A stretch of DNA of 64,000 nt, from contig CM030706.1 in NCBI GenBank assembly GCA_017979445.1, forward strand, positions 25,026,281 to 25,090,280, written 5' to 3'. Positions within the stretch are counted from its first letter, which is position 1, and the number at the start of each line of letters is the position of its first letter. The notes below the pieces were generated by a model, which made no database searches, had not been told where the DNA came from, and was given only the letters and a program-made list of their open reading frames with translations. The position numbers were made by a program, and so were the translations under genes. Shown in pieces: positions 36,882 to 48,200 of this stretch. The DNA comes from Akebia trifoliata (lineage: Eukaryota > Streptophyta > Magnoliopsida > Ranunculales > Lardizabalaceae).

Positions 36882-38143
36882 ATGAAGATGGATTATTGTA
36901 GGAGAGTTACATTTTACATTTCATGTTTAGTTTTTCTTTATTTTTGCTTGCCCTCAGGGGGAACGGATGTTTCTTATGATGGGAATGGAGAACACCGGGT
37001 TATCTTCTCGGGTGCCATTCATTATCCACACAGCACTCCAGAGGTTGATGGGTTTTTATTTATTAATCTATCCACTTGGATTGATTGGTTTATATGTTCT
37101 AAAGGGAGAACTATAACAAAAAAAAAGCTAAGAAGATTTGCAAAATTAATTAATTTAAGACTAAGAAGGTGTTATGTTCACTAAGAATATTTTATATTTC
37201 CATTGGAAATCATAAATGCATTTGCAGGCACATTCACATGGTTAAAAATCACCTGGAATGCAAGGAAATATAAAAACTCTTTATCGAAATAGTTGTCTTT
37301 TTTTTTCATACTCTCTCTCAACCCTCCAAGTTCAAAGATTTTATTTTTTTTATTGATTCGTACATGGATTTCAAGATGTGGCCAAATTTGTTCCGAAAGG
37401 GAAAGGAATGAGGTCTTGATGCAATTGAGACCTATGTCTTCTAGAACGCTCATGAGCCTGTTCAGGGCAAGGTTAGATTCCTATCTCTCACTCTCTTCTC
37501 TTTCTATATATTAGTAAAATGTTAACAAAACGAGTAAAGAACATAACTTTTGCATCTTTTCATTTTTTTTTCCTTCAGTATGACTTCACAGGGAATCTAG
37601 ACTTTATCAGATTTCTTAGAAACATACAAGAAGCGGGACGTTACGCGATTCTCCGAATTGGACCTTATGTTTTTGCCGAATGGAATTATGGGTATTTTAT
37701 TTTGCAATTTCAATCAACAAAGAACTTCAATGCCTATGCAAATCACTGAAAACAAGAAATTTTTACACTTCAATATCACTTTTAGTTAACCTCTTGTATA
37801 CATACCCATGTCTTTTCCTTGTAACAGAGGATTTCCAGTGTGGTTACACAATCTACCAGGAATTAAATTAAAGATAGACAATTCGGTTTACAAGGTCTTT
37901 TTTTTTTCATTTATTTGCTATGTTTGGTTCTTTCTAGTTTAAACTCATAATAACTGTCTGACTTAATTTTACATGTCCAAAAGAAGACTTTAAAGTATAA
38001 ACACATTACCTAAACTCAGTTTCATAAAATATTAATATTTTTATTTGTAGGAGGAGATGCAAAAATTTACTACTAAGATTGTGGATGTGGTTAAAAATGC
38101 GAAACTCCTAGCACCACAAGGGGGTCCCATCATCATTGCACAG
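36882..38143 (+). pseudogene. BGAL: Captured 5' part of a plant beta-galactosidase gene (five exons)
   Basis: Exon 1 (from 36882) encodes a hydrophobic signal peptide (FYISCLVFLYFCLPSG) then VSYDGNG and the GH35 motif RVIFSGAIHYPHSTPEV. Exon 2 (about 37378-37470) reads MWPNLFRKGKG, then, after a 1-base shift, GLDAIETYVF, a stop in place of Trp, and NAHEPVQGK. Exon 3 (37579-37692): [29 protein letters not shown]. Exon 4 (about 37828-37893): GFPVWLHNLPGIKLKIDN. Exon 5 (38051-38143): [23 protein letters not shown]. The copy stops just before the IENEYG acid/base motif exon. Intact enzymes act on cell-wall galactans. The frameshift and stop in exon 2 make this non-coding. Introns are kept, so it was copied as DNA, not from mRNA. 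Confidence 0.88.
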
Positions 38144-38311
38144 GTCTGTCTCTTTAGTTAATTAACTAAGTTGGCACTTTCACTAAAACAAGACTTTCTT
38201 ATGGAGTATGTATTTGTAACTGCTTTTCATATGTTTAGTGTATGTCTCATTTTCTTGTCTGAAACATTACTAGTTGCTTTTATGCATGCTCATATTACTA
38301 TCTTGTTGCAG

Positions 38312-38670
38312 ATACTCAAACAAAAATCTGTCTTTTGGAATAGTGGATCTTGGTCTCTTCCCAAATGCTGCAGAAAAATTTGGAATATCTTTGAGCAGTA
38401 AATGAATCTAACAATCACATTTTTCCATACATCTTTTGATTATCATACTGTTCAGTATTTCTTTTGAATGTAATGCTTCACTAATTTCCAAATATTACAT
38501 TGATGATTTTTATATTTTTCCCATTATTACTGAATTTGTAGTTCTTGTTCAAACTTGTAGTGTCCATGGGCCAACTTCTGACCTACATATTATTTGACAA
38601 CGGAGTGGAGGTTGCACGCTTACCTGAGATGGATTTTGAAGCAAAGGCTTCTCATCCACCCATCACTAAG
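38312..38670 (+). pseudogene. Captured TMX2-like thioredoxin-related transmembrane protein (two exons)
   Basis: Exon A (38312-38397) encodes YSNKNLSFGIVDLGLFPNAA then EKFGIS. Exon B (38561-38670) encodes SMGQLLTYILFDNGVEVARL then EMDFEAKASHPPITK. Splicing GTAAAT...TTGTAG joins them in frame (phase-1 junction). The pattern (FGxVDxGxxxxxxxxFxIS..MxQLPTxILFxxGxExxRxP) is that of TMX2-type thioredoxin-like proteins of the ER membrane. The second half of the thioredoxin fold is present; the redox-active N-terminal part is absent. It starts only 168 bp after the last beta-galactosidase exon and is out of frame with it. Family recognition is from memory; moderately sure. Confidence 0.7.
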
Positions 38671-39662
38671 GTATATCCTTAAAGTAATTTACAAAGCTTA
38701 GAGGAAACTAATATGTTTTATCTGATGATCTGTTATTATGTTTAATAGCTAGATCATGTCTTTGTTGTCTTATATAGTTGAAGGTGCCACTGATCATCTG
38801 AAAAGGGTTTTCTAATCAGTACATTTGTAAAATATACTACGAGTGAAATAACCATTATTCAGTTTTATCATAGAGTAGGTTAAAGAGTAGGAGTTAGGCA
38901 TATAATTTTGTTTTAGGACAAATTTAGAAGTAACAGTAATATCTGATTGAGTGAAGCAATAACTGGTGTGTGATGACATGGGATTACTACTAGAGAAACC
39001 AATTATCAGTCGAATGGCTCTAGCCACACAACCTTTAGACACCACAGCCCTTATTTATGCTTCAATTTAGCAACAATTGAAATCATTCTCCAATTAAGCT
39101 CCATAGTAAAATAACTCCTTTTTATTAGGGTCATGGATTATCAATTAGACACCACAACCCTTATTGAAAAATTGTTTGTTTTGTGTGCTTCATTTTTTTC
39201 TTTTCCTCAGGGTACTTTTTCTTTAAATTACCTCAAAATTTATAGATGTAAACGATCACACACTTAAATGTATGCTTAAAATGATGAAATTTACAAGGTA
39301 TTATGGCCAGCTGGGAATCAATTTTGAACTGTAAATTATGGTTTTCAAATTTTTACAGAAAACCCCCAATATGATTAGCTCATAGCTCTCTACAAAAGTA
39401 AAGTGATAAAAAAGCACCTAAGTGGCCTCAATCAAGTATAGGGTTTTAAAACTCAAGGCCTCCCCTTACCTTAAAGGAATATGCCTTGGAACCCACAAGG
39501 GATGTATTTGTCCATGTATTTATGTATCGTTCCATTCGATCTTTTAGATCCCTATTTCACCTCGACGGCTATGGTATGATGCCCTTCAAATCTAGTACTG
39601 GTGTGAACTCATATGGCCATCTTCTATTTGGGGGAATAAAAATAAAACAGAGATCATCTTTT
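38671..39662. other. CACTA interior, no gene recognised
   Basis: The start is probably intron of the TMX2-like copy. A duplicated ACACCACA.CCCTTATT block occurs near 39040 and 39150. The ORF at 39486-39686 has no known domain; it runs into the tRNA-like sequence. Confidence 0.35.
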
Positions 39663-39756
39663 GGAGAGAAGGCTGAGAGTGGTTGATAGGTCGTGTCTTG
39701 AAAACTGTTATAGTTCTGAACAATGAACTATCGAGGGTTTGAATCCCTCTCTCTCT
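39663..39756 (+). pseudogene. trnS-UGA: Decayed tRNA-Ser(UGA) of plastid type
   Basis: The sequence begins GGAGAGA, has a D-arm-like GTGGTTGATAGG, anticodon loop TCTTGAAAAC (anticodon TGA), a long class II variable arm (TATAGTTCTGAACAATGAAC) and a T arm GAGGGTTTGAATCCCTC, then TCTCTCT. This closely follows chloroplast trnS-UGA. Changes that break function: a 2-base insertion near the D arm (CTGAGAGTGG), TTC to TTT in the T loop, and a mispair at the acceptor end. Best read as plastid DNA moved to the nucleus and now inside the CACTA. How much flanking plastid sequence came with it I cannot tell. Confidence 0.75.
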
Positions 39757-40294
39757 TTTCGCTCATTGAATAGATTTTTTTCTTTATTTGTTTGCCTAGC
39801 TCGGTATTTGACTCGGCCAAAAATGAATTTGTTTAATATTTTGTAATACAAAATGGGATTTTGTATTTTGACCAGAAGTTATTTCCTCTTTGCAGAAGAG
39901 AGGAAGGTGAAAGAAGAGAAAGAGAGGAAAGAGATGTGGTGGGTGGGGTGGAGGTGTGGGTGTGAGAGAGAGAGTTTAGTGCGAATAGTTTGCCCAAGCC
40001 AAAGCCAAGGTTGAATAAGTGAATGGGTGGTGTAGCCCAAACTATAGATTTTATTGTTAATTACATCGTTTTTTTTTGGCCTTCCATGCATAATACTTTG
40101 AATGCATCTGATGCTGACCTATATGTTTAGGTTCTAAATACATAAGTTCTATGTTCTATCAGTTGCAGTAGTGAAGCTTGTGTTGACTATTGTGGGAACC
40201 CTTTTGTATGGGATAGACCAACTTTTCTGTTAATTGATAAAATCTGCTTTTCCACCATGTCATTTTCTCACACTAAATATTTTGTATATAATAG
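39757..40294. other. CACTA interior between tRNA remnant and TPI exon
   Basis: A purine-rich stretch (39893-39975, AGAGGAAGG and GAGAGAGAG runs) and AT-rich DNA. No gene seen. The last part before 40294 is probably TPI intron. Confidence 0.35.
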
Positions 40295-40373
40295 GTTCAT
40301 TTCGAATTGAGGAAATGGCTCAAAGAGAATGTTGGTGATGAAGTTGTTGCCGCAACCAGGATTATCTATGGAG
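40295..40373 (+). pseudogene. TPI: Captured triosephosphate isomerase (TPI) exon
   Basis: A 79-bp exon between ATAATAG and GTAATTG encodes VHFELRKWLKENVGDEVVAA then TRIIYGG. This is the segment of TPI just before the SVN phosphate-binding loop. The exon break inside the second Gly of YGG and the GT donor are kept. TPI interconverts dihydroxyacetone phosphate and glyceraldehyde 3-phosphate. It looks like the cytosolic type (LRKWL). A single intact exon with no partners nearby: a transduplicated fragment. Confidence 0.85.
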
Positions 40374-41389
40374 GTAATTGTTTCATGTTTCCTTCATCCT
40401 CAACCTACCCGGCAAAAATGTATTGTAGTTGTGCCAGTTCACTAATATTTTGTATAACAGACTAGCTAGTAGACACGTGGAAATATTGTCATAAATTCAT
40501 TATCTCGAGATAAGAAAAACTTGTCAAATTGATTCTCCTTGATTAATCTGAAAATGTGAGAGAAAGTGTAAGCACATCCTCCCTTATCATGTTTTTAATC
40601 TCTCTTATTTCCATTGCACAGGACTATCAATACATATCCTATTTCTCTTATTGTGTTAAGTAATTTAATAGAATGGAAGTAGTCATGATGTCTTCAAGAA
40701 CATTTCATTTTTATCTAGAGTTTGCTAGTTCCGACATCACTGCTTGTCTTGTTGAGTGCTTTTATTTTCTTGTTTGCAGAATAAAGATGCATCAGCCCTT
40801 AAGAAACCTCTTCCCAATCAGAGGTACTATAAATCTTCACAGAAGGATCAACAAATTTCTATGTTTTCACGTGCAATAGTTGTGGCATTGTTTGTTTCAT
40901 TTAAGAATAGGGGCACTTGGCATAATTCCTGTTAATACAAGTGGTTTAATAGTATTAACTGCTAATGAGTTTGTGTTTATGTTGTTTCTGTAATTAGCTT
41001 CATTGTTTTCATTTGGGTATAAACTAGTTATTGCTTTTGAATTTCTATAAGTAATTTTCTGCATTGATGTTTGACGAATTTCTTTATTTTTTTCCTTGTC
41101 TCTAGCTTCTGGAGACTGATATTTCTGACTATGATTCCAATTTTTTCTTTTTTTAATATGGGTTTGTGAAAATAAGGCATAAAGGTGATAGCTTTTCCGT
41201 AGATCTAGATTTTATTTCTGTTGACTCGGCTGCTCATGGAAAATAATATTGAGATGGGTAAAATATTCATTTATAGGTTGTGATATCTTTTTATAAATAA
41301 GTGATAAGTGAAATTTGTAGTGCCAATAGCAGCTCTTTTTATTTATATAATTGTAGGTTTTATTTTGGAATGAATATTTTATTATTATT
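40374..41389. other. CACTA interior after the TPI exon
   Basis: Probably TPI intron at first. A short open stretch after TTTGCAG at about 40780-40824 (NKDASALKKPLPNQ) may be another exon end, but I do not recognise it. From about 41000 on the DNA is AT-rich and runs into the subterminal repeats. Confidence 0.35.
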
Positions 41390-41820
41390 TTTTTACAATA
41401 TAAAAGGCGATTTTAAACTGCCTCTAATGTTGTTTTTTATAAAATTAATTTGTTATTAGGGGCGGTTTTCAAATTGTCTCTATATAAACTGCCTCTAAAA
41501 TATAAAAAATCGCCCCTAAATATCAATATTTATAGGCGGTTTTAAAACTACCCTTAAATTATTATTTTTAGAGGCAGTTTTCAAATTGCCTCTAAAATAT
41601 AAGAATCGCCCTAAAATCATATTCTTTAGAAGCGGTTTTTAAACCGTCATTAAAATTATTATTATTAGAGGCAGTTTTAAAATAGCCTCTAAAAATATAA
41701 GAACCGCCCTTAAATCATATTCTTTAGAAGCGGTTTTTAAACAGTCATTAAATTATTATTATTAGAGGCGATTTTCAAAAAGCCTCTAAAAATGTAAAAA
41801 ATGCCCTTAAATCATTATTT
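41390..41820. repeat. CACTA 3' subterminal repeats
   Basis: Alternating GAGGCAGTTTT, GGCGGTTTT, AAACCGTC and TTGCCTCTAAAA motifs fill about 430 bp, with longer units of about 105 bp holding ATCATATTCTTTAGAAGCGG. The same motifs resume at 52598 after the inserted LTR element and run to the CACTA end. Confidence 0.8.
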
Positions 41821-41825
41821 AGAGG

Positions 41826-43555
41826 TGTAGACACCCCATTTTTGCATCCGCCTGATTAATCAATTCGTCAACCCGATTGCAACGGTTCCCAATGATGGAT
41901 GTTTATTCCAATGCTTTATTTGGTTGTCAGATATGTTTCAGAAATCCGGATAAGGTATCTCGAACTGACAAAACTATAGAAACTATGTTACGCTAAGAAA
42001 ATATGACCCCAGAAACATAGAAATCATCATCTTGTAAATAAAAAGAAGTTTTACGATAAAAATCACTAAAAAATTATCAAATTATCAAAATACCCCTAAC
42101 ATCAAAACAATCCTAGAGCCTACATTACGCTTAGGAAAACTCACTCAAACACATAAAACAACAAATCGAAATCAAATAAATCATTTCGCCAATTTTCACA
42201 GAATTTGACAAAATTAAGAAAATGCCCCTCATAAAGTTCACGACCGTTTCACACAAACAATTTCATAAATGACACAAACCAATATCTCCATTGAATTCCT
42301 TATGAAAAATTGATTCTAAAACATCCTAGAACATTAAAAACTGACTTAAAAAGCGAAAAGTCATCTTCGAGGGTAAAACGGTAATTTCAAAATTTTTATA
42401 ATTAAAATTTTAGAAATTAATAAATAAAATATTAAATAATTAAAGTGAAACATTAATCAAATTAATTTAAAATTTTAAACTAAAAAAATCGATCAATCAA
42501 ACTCTCAGGCAAAATTGTTGAGGGTTGCCAAGATATTTCTTCAAGGACCCCTCCATTTGGGGTCCCAAAGAATTAAAGATATAATAGAGGGGGGTTCTCC
42601 AAAAAATTAAAGTCAACCAACCAAGACTAAAGTCAAGGTATTAATGTCAACCAAGTAAAACTAAAGTCAAAATTAAAGTCAATTAAGTAAAACTAAAGTC
42701 AAGATATTAAAGTCAATCAATTAAGACTAAAGTCAATCAAATAAGATCAAAAGTCAAAACCCTAGTAGAGTTCTAATTAAATAATAACTCTATTTAATAG
42801 AATTTTAAGTAAAATATAATTCTACCTAAAACAATTCTAATTAAAATACAACTCTACCTAAAACAATTCTAACTAAACTACAACTCTAACTAAAAGAATT
42901 CTAATTAAACAATAATTCTATCTAAATCAACCTTTAAAAAAATCTATAAATAGGGGTCCCCACACCCTATTTTTGTATAAAAGAAAAAACCTAGAAAAAG
43001 TAGGTCAAGAAGTCTCCACAACCTTCCCAAAACCCTAATTTTGAAGCCCCAACTCCTTACCTAACACCCATACTTCGATTTTAGCCTGAAAAACACCTAG
43101 AAGTCCTTCAAAAACACCCCAAAATCCATAAAAAAATTTAGAAGAATCCAGATCTAAGAAAGAGATACCTTTCCTTGGAGATCAGAAATCAGATCTAGAG
43201 ATAGAACGAAGCAAGGAGTATGGTACAAGGAGCGGTTTTATCATATCTGAGGGAACAAAATCGTTGCGTTCAAAAAAGGTGAGTATTTTTATTTTTTTAT
43301 TATTATTTAGGTCTTATTAGCAATGTAATTTTATTTGAGAATTAGTAGAGACCGACGTTTGTCGGGTGAGGTTGGTGCCTAACACCTTCCAACCCCGTAA
43401 CGTGATCCCCGGACTCGTATTTTTCTTTCGTAGATTAGTTTATTTACCTTTTAAAGTCAAAGTTTGGTTCTTAAACCATAATAACTAGGTGGCGACTCCC
43501 AAACCTCAAAGGTCAAAAGCAGATCTGCGCGCCCCGCGGATCGAGGGCATTTTCA
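41826..43555 (+). mobile_element. 5' LTR of the Tat/Ogre-type element
   Basis: 1,730 bp, TGTAGACACC to GGGCATTTTCA. It holds a run of TCAAnnAAGACTAAAGTCAA repeats (42605-42760), a TATA box (42945-42952) and the GGTTGGTGCCTAACACCTTCC block (43371). Confidence 0.92.
42945..42952 (+). promoter_or_regulatory. TATA box of the 5' LTR promoter
   Basis: TCTATAAATAGGGGTCC. The same TATAAATA, followed by CACACCCTATTTT, is kept at the matching place in the 3' LTR (51982-51989) and in the reversed LTR (about 53375-53383). This conservation in all family copies supports a promoter role. Confidence 0.75.
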
Positions 43556-43576
43556 GTGGCTACTCCACTGGGGACT
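43556..43576 (+). other. Primer binding site, tRNA-Arg type
   Basis: TGGCTACTCCACTGGGGAC immediately follows the 5' LTR. With one change it is complementary to the 3' end of a plant tRNA-Arg (ACG type), the primer typical of Tat/Ogre elements. Confidence 0.75.
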
Positions 43577-43798
43577 ATTGAGCATCAGACTTGAAAAATC
43601 CCAAGTATGGGAACATTGCCAAGATAACCTAATTTTTTTTTAGTTCGATTTATTTTAATTATTTATTTATTTATTTTTGTGGCTTGATTGTGGATGATTT
43701 TGGGTATTGTACTTTTGTCCAATTAAGGGTCCACTTTTTTATGACCCCTAAATAATGAGAGATTCAAATAGACATATGAAAAGGATGGAATGATAAAG

Positions 43799-44540
43799 GT
43801 TGGGACAGCAATGTTAAAATATTTTTATAGAATATTTTAGTGAGAATTAAGTCTGGGCACCTATTAATAAAACGTAGATCCCATTGAGTAGATTAATTTA
43901 GAATCTGAATTCACTCGATTTCGTTATCGGGTGCCTTGGATATCATCGATGCAAGTTCAATATGTAAATCTGGAATTGTTGCTAAATGAAGGTTGGGACA
44001 GCAATGTTAAAATATTTTTACGGAACATTCTAGTCAGAATTAGGTCTAAGCACCTTTAATAAAACGTAGATCTTATCAAGTAGATTAATTTAGAACTTGA
44101 ATGCACTCAATTTCGTTATTGGGAGCCTTAGATATCATTGATGCAAGTTCAATCTGTAAATCTGGAATTTCTGTTGAATGAAGATTGGGACACTAATGTT
44201 AAAATGTTTTTACAGAATATTGTAATAAGAATTAAGTCTGGGTACCTTTAATAAAACGTAGATCTCATCAAGTAGATTAATTTAGAATCTAATTTCACTC
44301 AATTTTGTTATCGGGAGCCTTGGATACCATCGATGCATGTTCAATATGTAAATCTAGAATTGTTGCTGAATGAAGGTTGGGACAGTAATGTTAAAACGTT
44401 TTTACAAAATATTCTAGTCAGAATTAGGTCTGAGCACCTTTTAATAAAACGTAGATCCCATTGAGTAGATTAATTTAGAATCTGAATTCACTCGATTTCG
44501 TTATTGAGAACCTTAGATATCATCGATGCAAGTTCAGATT
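43799..44540. repeat. 192-bp tandem repeat, almost four copies
   Basis: Units start at 43799, 43991, 44183 and 44375, an exact 192-bp period, each with GGTTGGGACAGCAATGTTAA-like start, CGTAGATCCCATTGAGTAGA and ATCATCGATGCAAGTTCA. The last unit is cut at about 165 bp. Copies differ by scattered substitutions but hardly any length change. Confidence 0.9.
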
Positions 44541-46850
44541 GTATTTTCCTAATTCACAGAAAATCCAAATTTATCTTATGTTAACACAGTTAATGTTCCT
44601 GAGAGCGAGCTCATTTGGCACTAAGATCTTTCTCTTTGATTTTCTTTTGGGATGTGTTTCTAGTTTTTTTTTTATAATTAAAAAAAAAAAGAGAATTCAT
44701 TACTCCTCGTCTCAACAATTATCATTCTATCATCAATGTAACATCTATTGGAATCTCAATTTATTTAGGATCACCCAAAGCAACCCTTGATTGGACCATA
44801 AAATTACAAAAATTGTGTCTATTGCAATGATTGGATCTAATTGATTATTATATGCAGTACTCATTAATTGATCTACCATAATTGATGTATGTAGGAGATG
44901 TGCATGTTTAAATCTTAAATTGAACTATATGAATATGTTTTTTATCAATGTATGCCTATACTTGTATGATTTAATATCCTCTCTTGTATGGTTTAATTGG
45001 ACCCATGACTTAATCTATTTAAAAAAGGCCCCAGGCACACCCCACCCTATTTTGCACATACCACATGCACGTTTACTGTTTTGCACACTTACACGTCCTA
45101 TATACCCAACGTGGCACTAGTGCGTGGCCCGATCTCTTCGGAGATGCGACGTCATTCATGAAAATCACAACTCCAGTCACGTACCTTAGGGTATATCAAA
45201 CTGGGACATCAGTACCGTCTGATCAGATGACTTTGAAAGGTATATTGATACACCTAGGCTGGAGCGACCTGAGCTTTTGACCTATTGTGAGCCACACAGT
45301 CACATATCCCGATTGCCAACGTAGTACTAGTACGTGGTCGGTCCCTTCGTGGGATGCCAAACCATTTATGAAAGCTACAACTCTTGATTCGTACCCATAG
45401 GTATATAAAAGATAATCCAAGTATATCAATTGCACTTCTTGGTCAAAATCGGTGCTTAAGGGAGATCCTACCCTAATGTACTCTACTGTACGAAGGGGAT
45501 AGACTACGTCTATTCTAGACGAGAGGTATTTAAGTGGGCCCTTGCTCAGTATTGTGTGCCACCTCTCAACTGGGGATCGAACTGACTATTTTTGACTTCA
45601 GAAAAGTGAGTTGAGATTTTAAATTATCACTTATACGGTATATCAAACCAAGTCACCACGTACCGTCTGATTGAGTACGCTCGAGAGGTGTATAGGTGTA
45701 CTTGGAAAAGGGTGGTTAGATAAAAATGCATTGCATATAGTAAGCTTAGAGTCTAGAAATCTCCCATGTATGCCACAACTCGAACTTATCGTGGGTGTTC
45801 CCAGGTTGTTCATTGAATGAGACCTTGTGAATGATGAATGTATGTGAATGATGAGATCAGAACGCATGTGAATGATAAGATGAATGTATGTGAATGATGA
45901 TATTAGAATGCATATGAATGATGAGATGAATGTATATGAATGGTGAGATCAGGAATGTACGGGTTTGTCCTCAAGGATAAATTTTTTGTTGTTTAACCTG
46001 ATTTGAAATTACAGTATCACTAGGTACACCAACCCAATAAAAAATCCATTTTAAACTTGACCCAGTCCATCTCGATCCAACGATCATTATAGGCCGAGCA
46101 ATTTGAATCAAAATGAAATTCAAACTTTTTTCTAATTTGGATTTTTAACCTATTTTAAAAAAAGAAAAATGTTTTCCTGAAGAGAAATGCTTTTCAAAAA
46201 TAAAATATTTTCCAGAAGAATAAGATTTTTCAAAAAAAAATGCTTTCCCAAAAACGTTTTCTAAAAGAAAATATTTTCCAAAAAAAAAAAAAAAGAAGAA
46301 AAATATTTTTCAAAGAAAAAATGATTTACAAAATATCTATTTTTGCATTAAAAATTATTGAAATATGTTTGTGAAAATTATTAATCAATAAAAACATTAT
46401 TTTTCAATAATTTTCAAGAGTGCAATAAAATTATTTTCCTTTTATGGATGAATTGTTTAATGGATTGGTGTAAATAATTCAATAAAATCTTAAGATTCAT
46501 TTAAAATATTATCAATGGGGTAACACTGGAATTGATAATCCATATTTGATAGGTTTACTAGGTTATCATTGTATCTAAGCTTAATCAACCATCGTCTAGC
46601 TAGGGTTGTAAATTCGGTCAGTTAGAGTAAATGTCAATATCAAGTCAACAGTCAGAAATGACCTCAAAATTTCTCAACATCGTCCAATTTTTCTTTGAAG
46701 ATCACAGTACCTCAGTCATGCTGGTTGTAAGCAATGTCTCAATCCTTAGTCCTAATCAAGCCCGTTGTGGGTAGTCTTGAGTTTTCATGAGCTACTTAGG
46801 TTAGTTCGAGTCCCTTTTTTCAACAAGGTCATGTCTTCTTTTTGAGTCGA
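44541..46850 (+). other. Interior leader of the Tat/Ogre-type element
   Basis: No gag found. Includes repeats of about 230 bp at 45080-45720 (CGTGGCACTAGTGCGTGG versus CGTAGTACTAGTACGTGG; TACCGTCTGATnnGAnnAC), a GAATGATGAGATGAATGTAT minisatellite at 45830-45960, and an A-rich stretch at 46150-46330. Confidence 0.5.
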
Positions 46851-46899
46851 CTCTTTTTTCTGTTGAGTCGAGTTAGTTTGTCGAGTCATAGAGGTATTT

Positions 46900-47760
46900 G
46901 TCACCCCATCTGAATTTGATTGGATAAAGGAAATTTTTGAATACCTCAAGCGCATTAACGAATTAACTAATAATCTAGCTTCAAGGATATATTTTTCTCC
47001 TGAACAAGAATATAAGAGTCGGGCTCACGAAAGCAAAGGTCATTAACCTCAGAACAGAAATTAATTCCTAAAGAGATTCAAATAGAAACCATTCTATCCC
47101 TGGAGGAACACAAGGGGATAATAAATTTTCTCAAAAATTTCAAAAGACTTGTTCGCATGGGCCTATGAGGATGTGTTAGGTGCAAGCTTGGGTTTTGTCT
47201 GACACAGATTAGATATTGACTTGATAAAATGAGATCAAGGAAGATGTTACAAAATGTATCAGTGCTAGACTTCTCAACATGGTAGAGCTCCTAAAATAGA
47301 TTACATTCTCAGACTAATGAAATGGTTGAAGCGAAATTGATCTCTGATCTATGTTCAAAGTTCAAGATTTGGTATCATCTCCCTATCGTCCTCAGATTAA
47401 TAGAGCGGTTGAAGCAAGCAACTAATAATAGTCTCAAAATAACCATTGTGAAAATGTGTCAATCACACCAGGATTAGTTAGAAAAGCTACCATTCACACT
47501 ATGGGGGTACAGAAACAGTCTTACCAGTTGAAAGGGAATTCCATGTCTCAAGGTCTTGATGGAAAATCAATTACTAGAAACAGACTAGGTTCGTCATTGG
47601 GTATGAAGAGCTAAACAACTTAGAATTTTGTACCACGTACAAATTTATCAAAGAATAGTCACCCGCATGAAGGTCAAAGTTCACTACTTACAAGTCAAGG
47701 ATTCAACCATCTGACTTCGAAGAAAATTGACCATCCCTCATCGACCATAGGAGGAAGTCT
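46900..47760 (+). pseudogene. Scraps of Tat/Ogre-type pol (RT start and integrase end)
   Basis: At about 47143-47230 one frame reads KDLFAWAYEDVLGASLGF then HRLDIDL after a stop, matching the 'F.DVFAWSYEDMPG....HRL' motif just before the RT domain. About 150 bp later comes SPYRPQINRAVEASN (47372-47420) then, in a shifted frame, LEKLPFTLWGYRNSL, the C-terminal part of the integrase core. GYEELNNLEF (about 47600) matches the following linker. The whole RT palm, RNase H and the integrase catalytic core between them are missing, so a large internal deletion happened. Many stops. Not functional. Confidence 0.7.
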
Positions 47761-48039
47761 GAACTTAATTGGAGAGATTAATCCATTAGCAAGGAAACAC
47801 TACTTTGGAAAACCATCAGATTTTAAAGAAAATCGAGTACTTATTTTTTATACTAGAGGGAAGTTCAAACCTAATTAGAGAGATTCATTCATTAAGAAAA
47901 TACTGCCTTAAAAAATCGTCAGATTTCAAGATCATGATTGAACTACTAGAGTCAACTAACCTTGACCAGATTAAACGGTACTGCATTTAAGGAGGCCATC
48001 TTTGGCCGAATCAATTTTCCTGTTACCTAGTTCAATATC

Positions 48040-48200
48040 TCCTTTCTTAGCTCTTTGCAGTTTTTTCAAAAAAAAATGATGTCTTTTTTCTCTTTTAGTC
48101 CAATCACCTAACCTAGGGGAAGGAAAAATTCGAACTACGTTTTGGTCTGATCCCAAAATTCTGGGGTACGTAGGCAACCTAAGAAGTTATTTCAGGTTCG
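48040..48200 (+). other. Tat/Ogre 3'-region motif block
   Basis: Contains GAACTACGTTTTGGTCTGATC, GGGGTACGTAGGCAACCTA and AAGAAGTTATTTCAGG. The same series occurs reversed at about 2261-2335 and marks the stretch after pol in this family. Confidence 0.6.

Noticed and set aside
36882..38670. Single host gene encoding a beta-galactosidase/thioredoxin fusion
   Set aside because: The parts are out of frame, exon 2 is broken, and no downstream GH35 exons follow. Captured fragments fit better.
39663..39756. Functional tRNA gene
   Set aside because: The D arm, T loop and acceptor end carry changes that should prevent folding and processing; called a remnant.
43799..44540. CRISPR-like array because of regular spacing
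   Set aside because: These are full 192-bp tandem units without unique spacers, in a plant retrotransposon.
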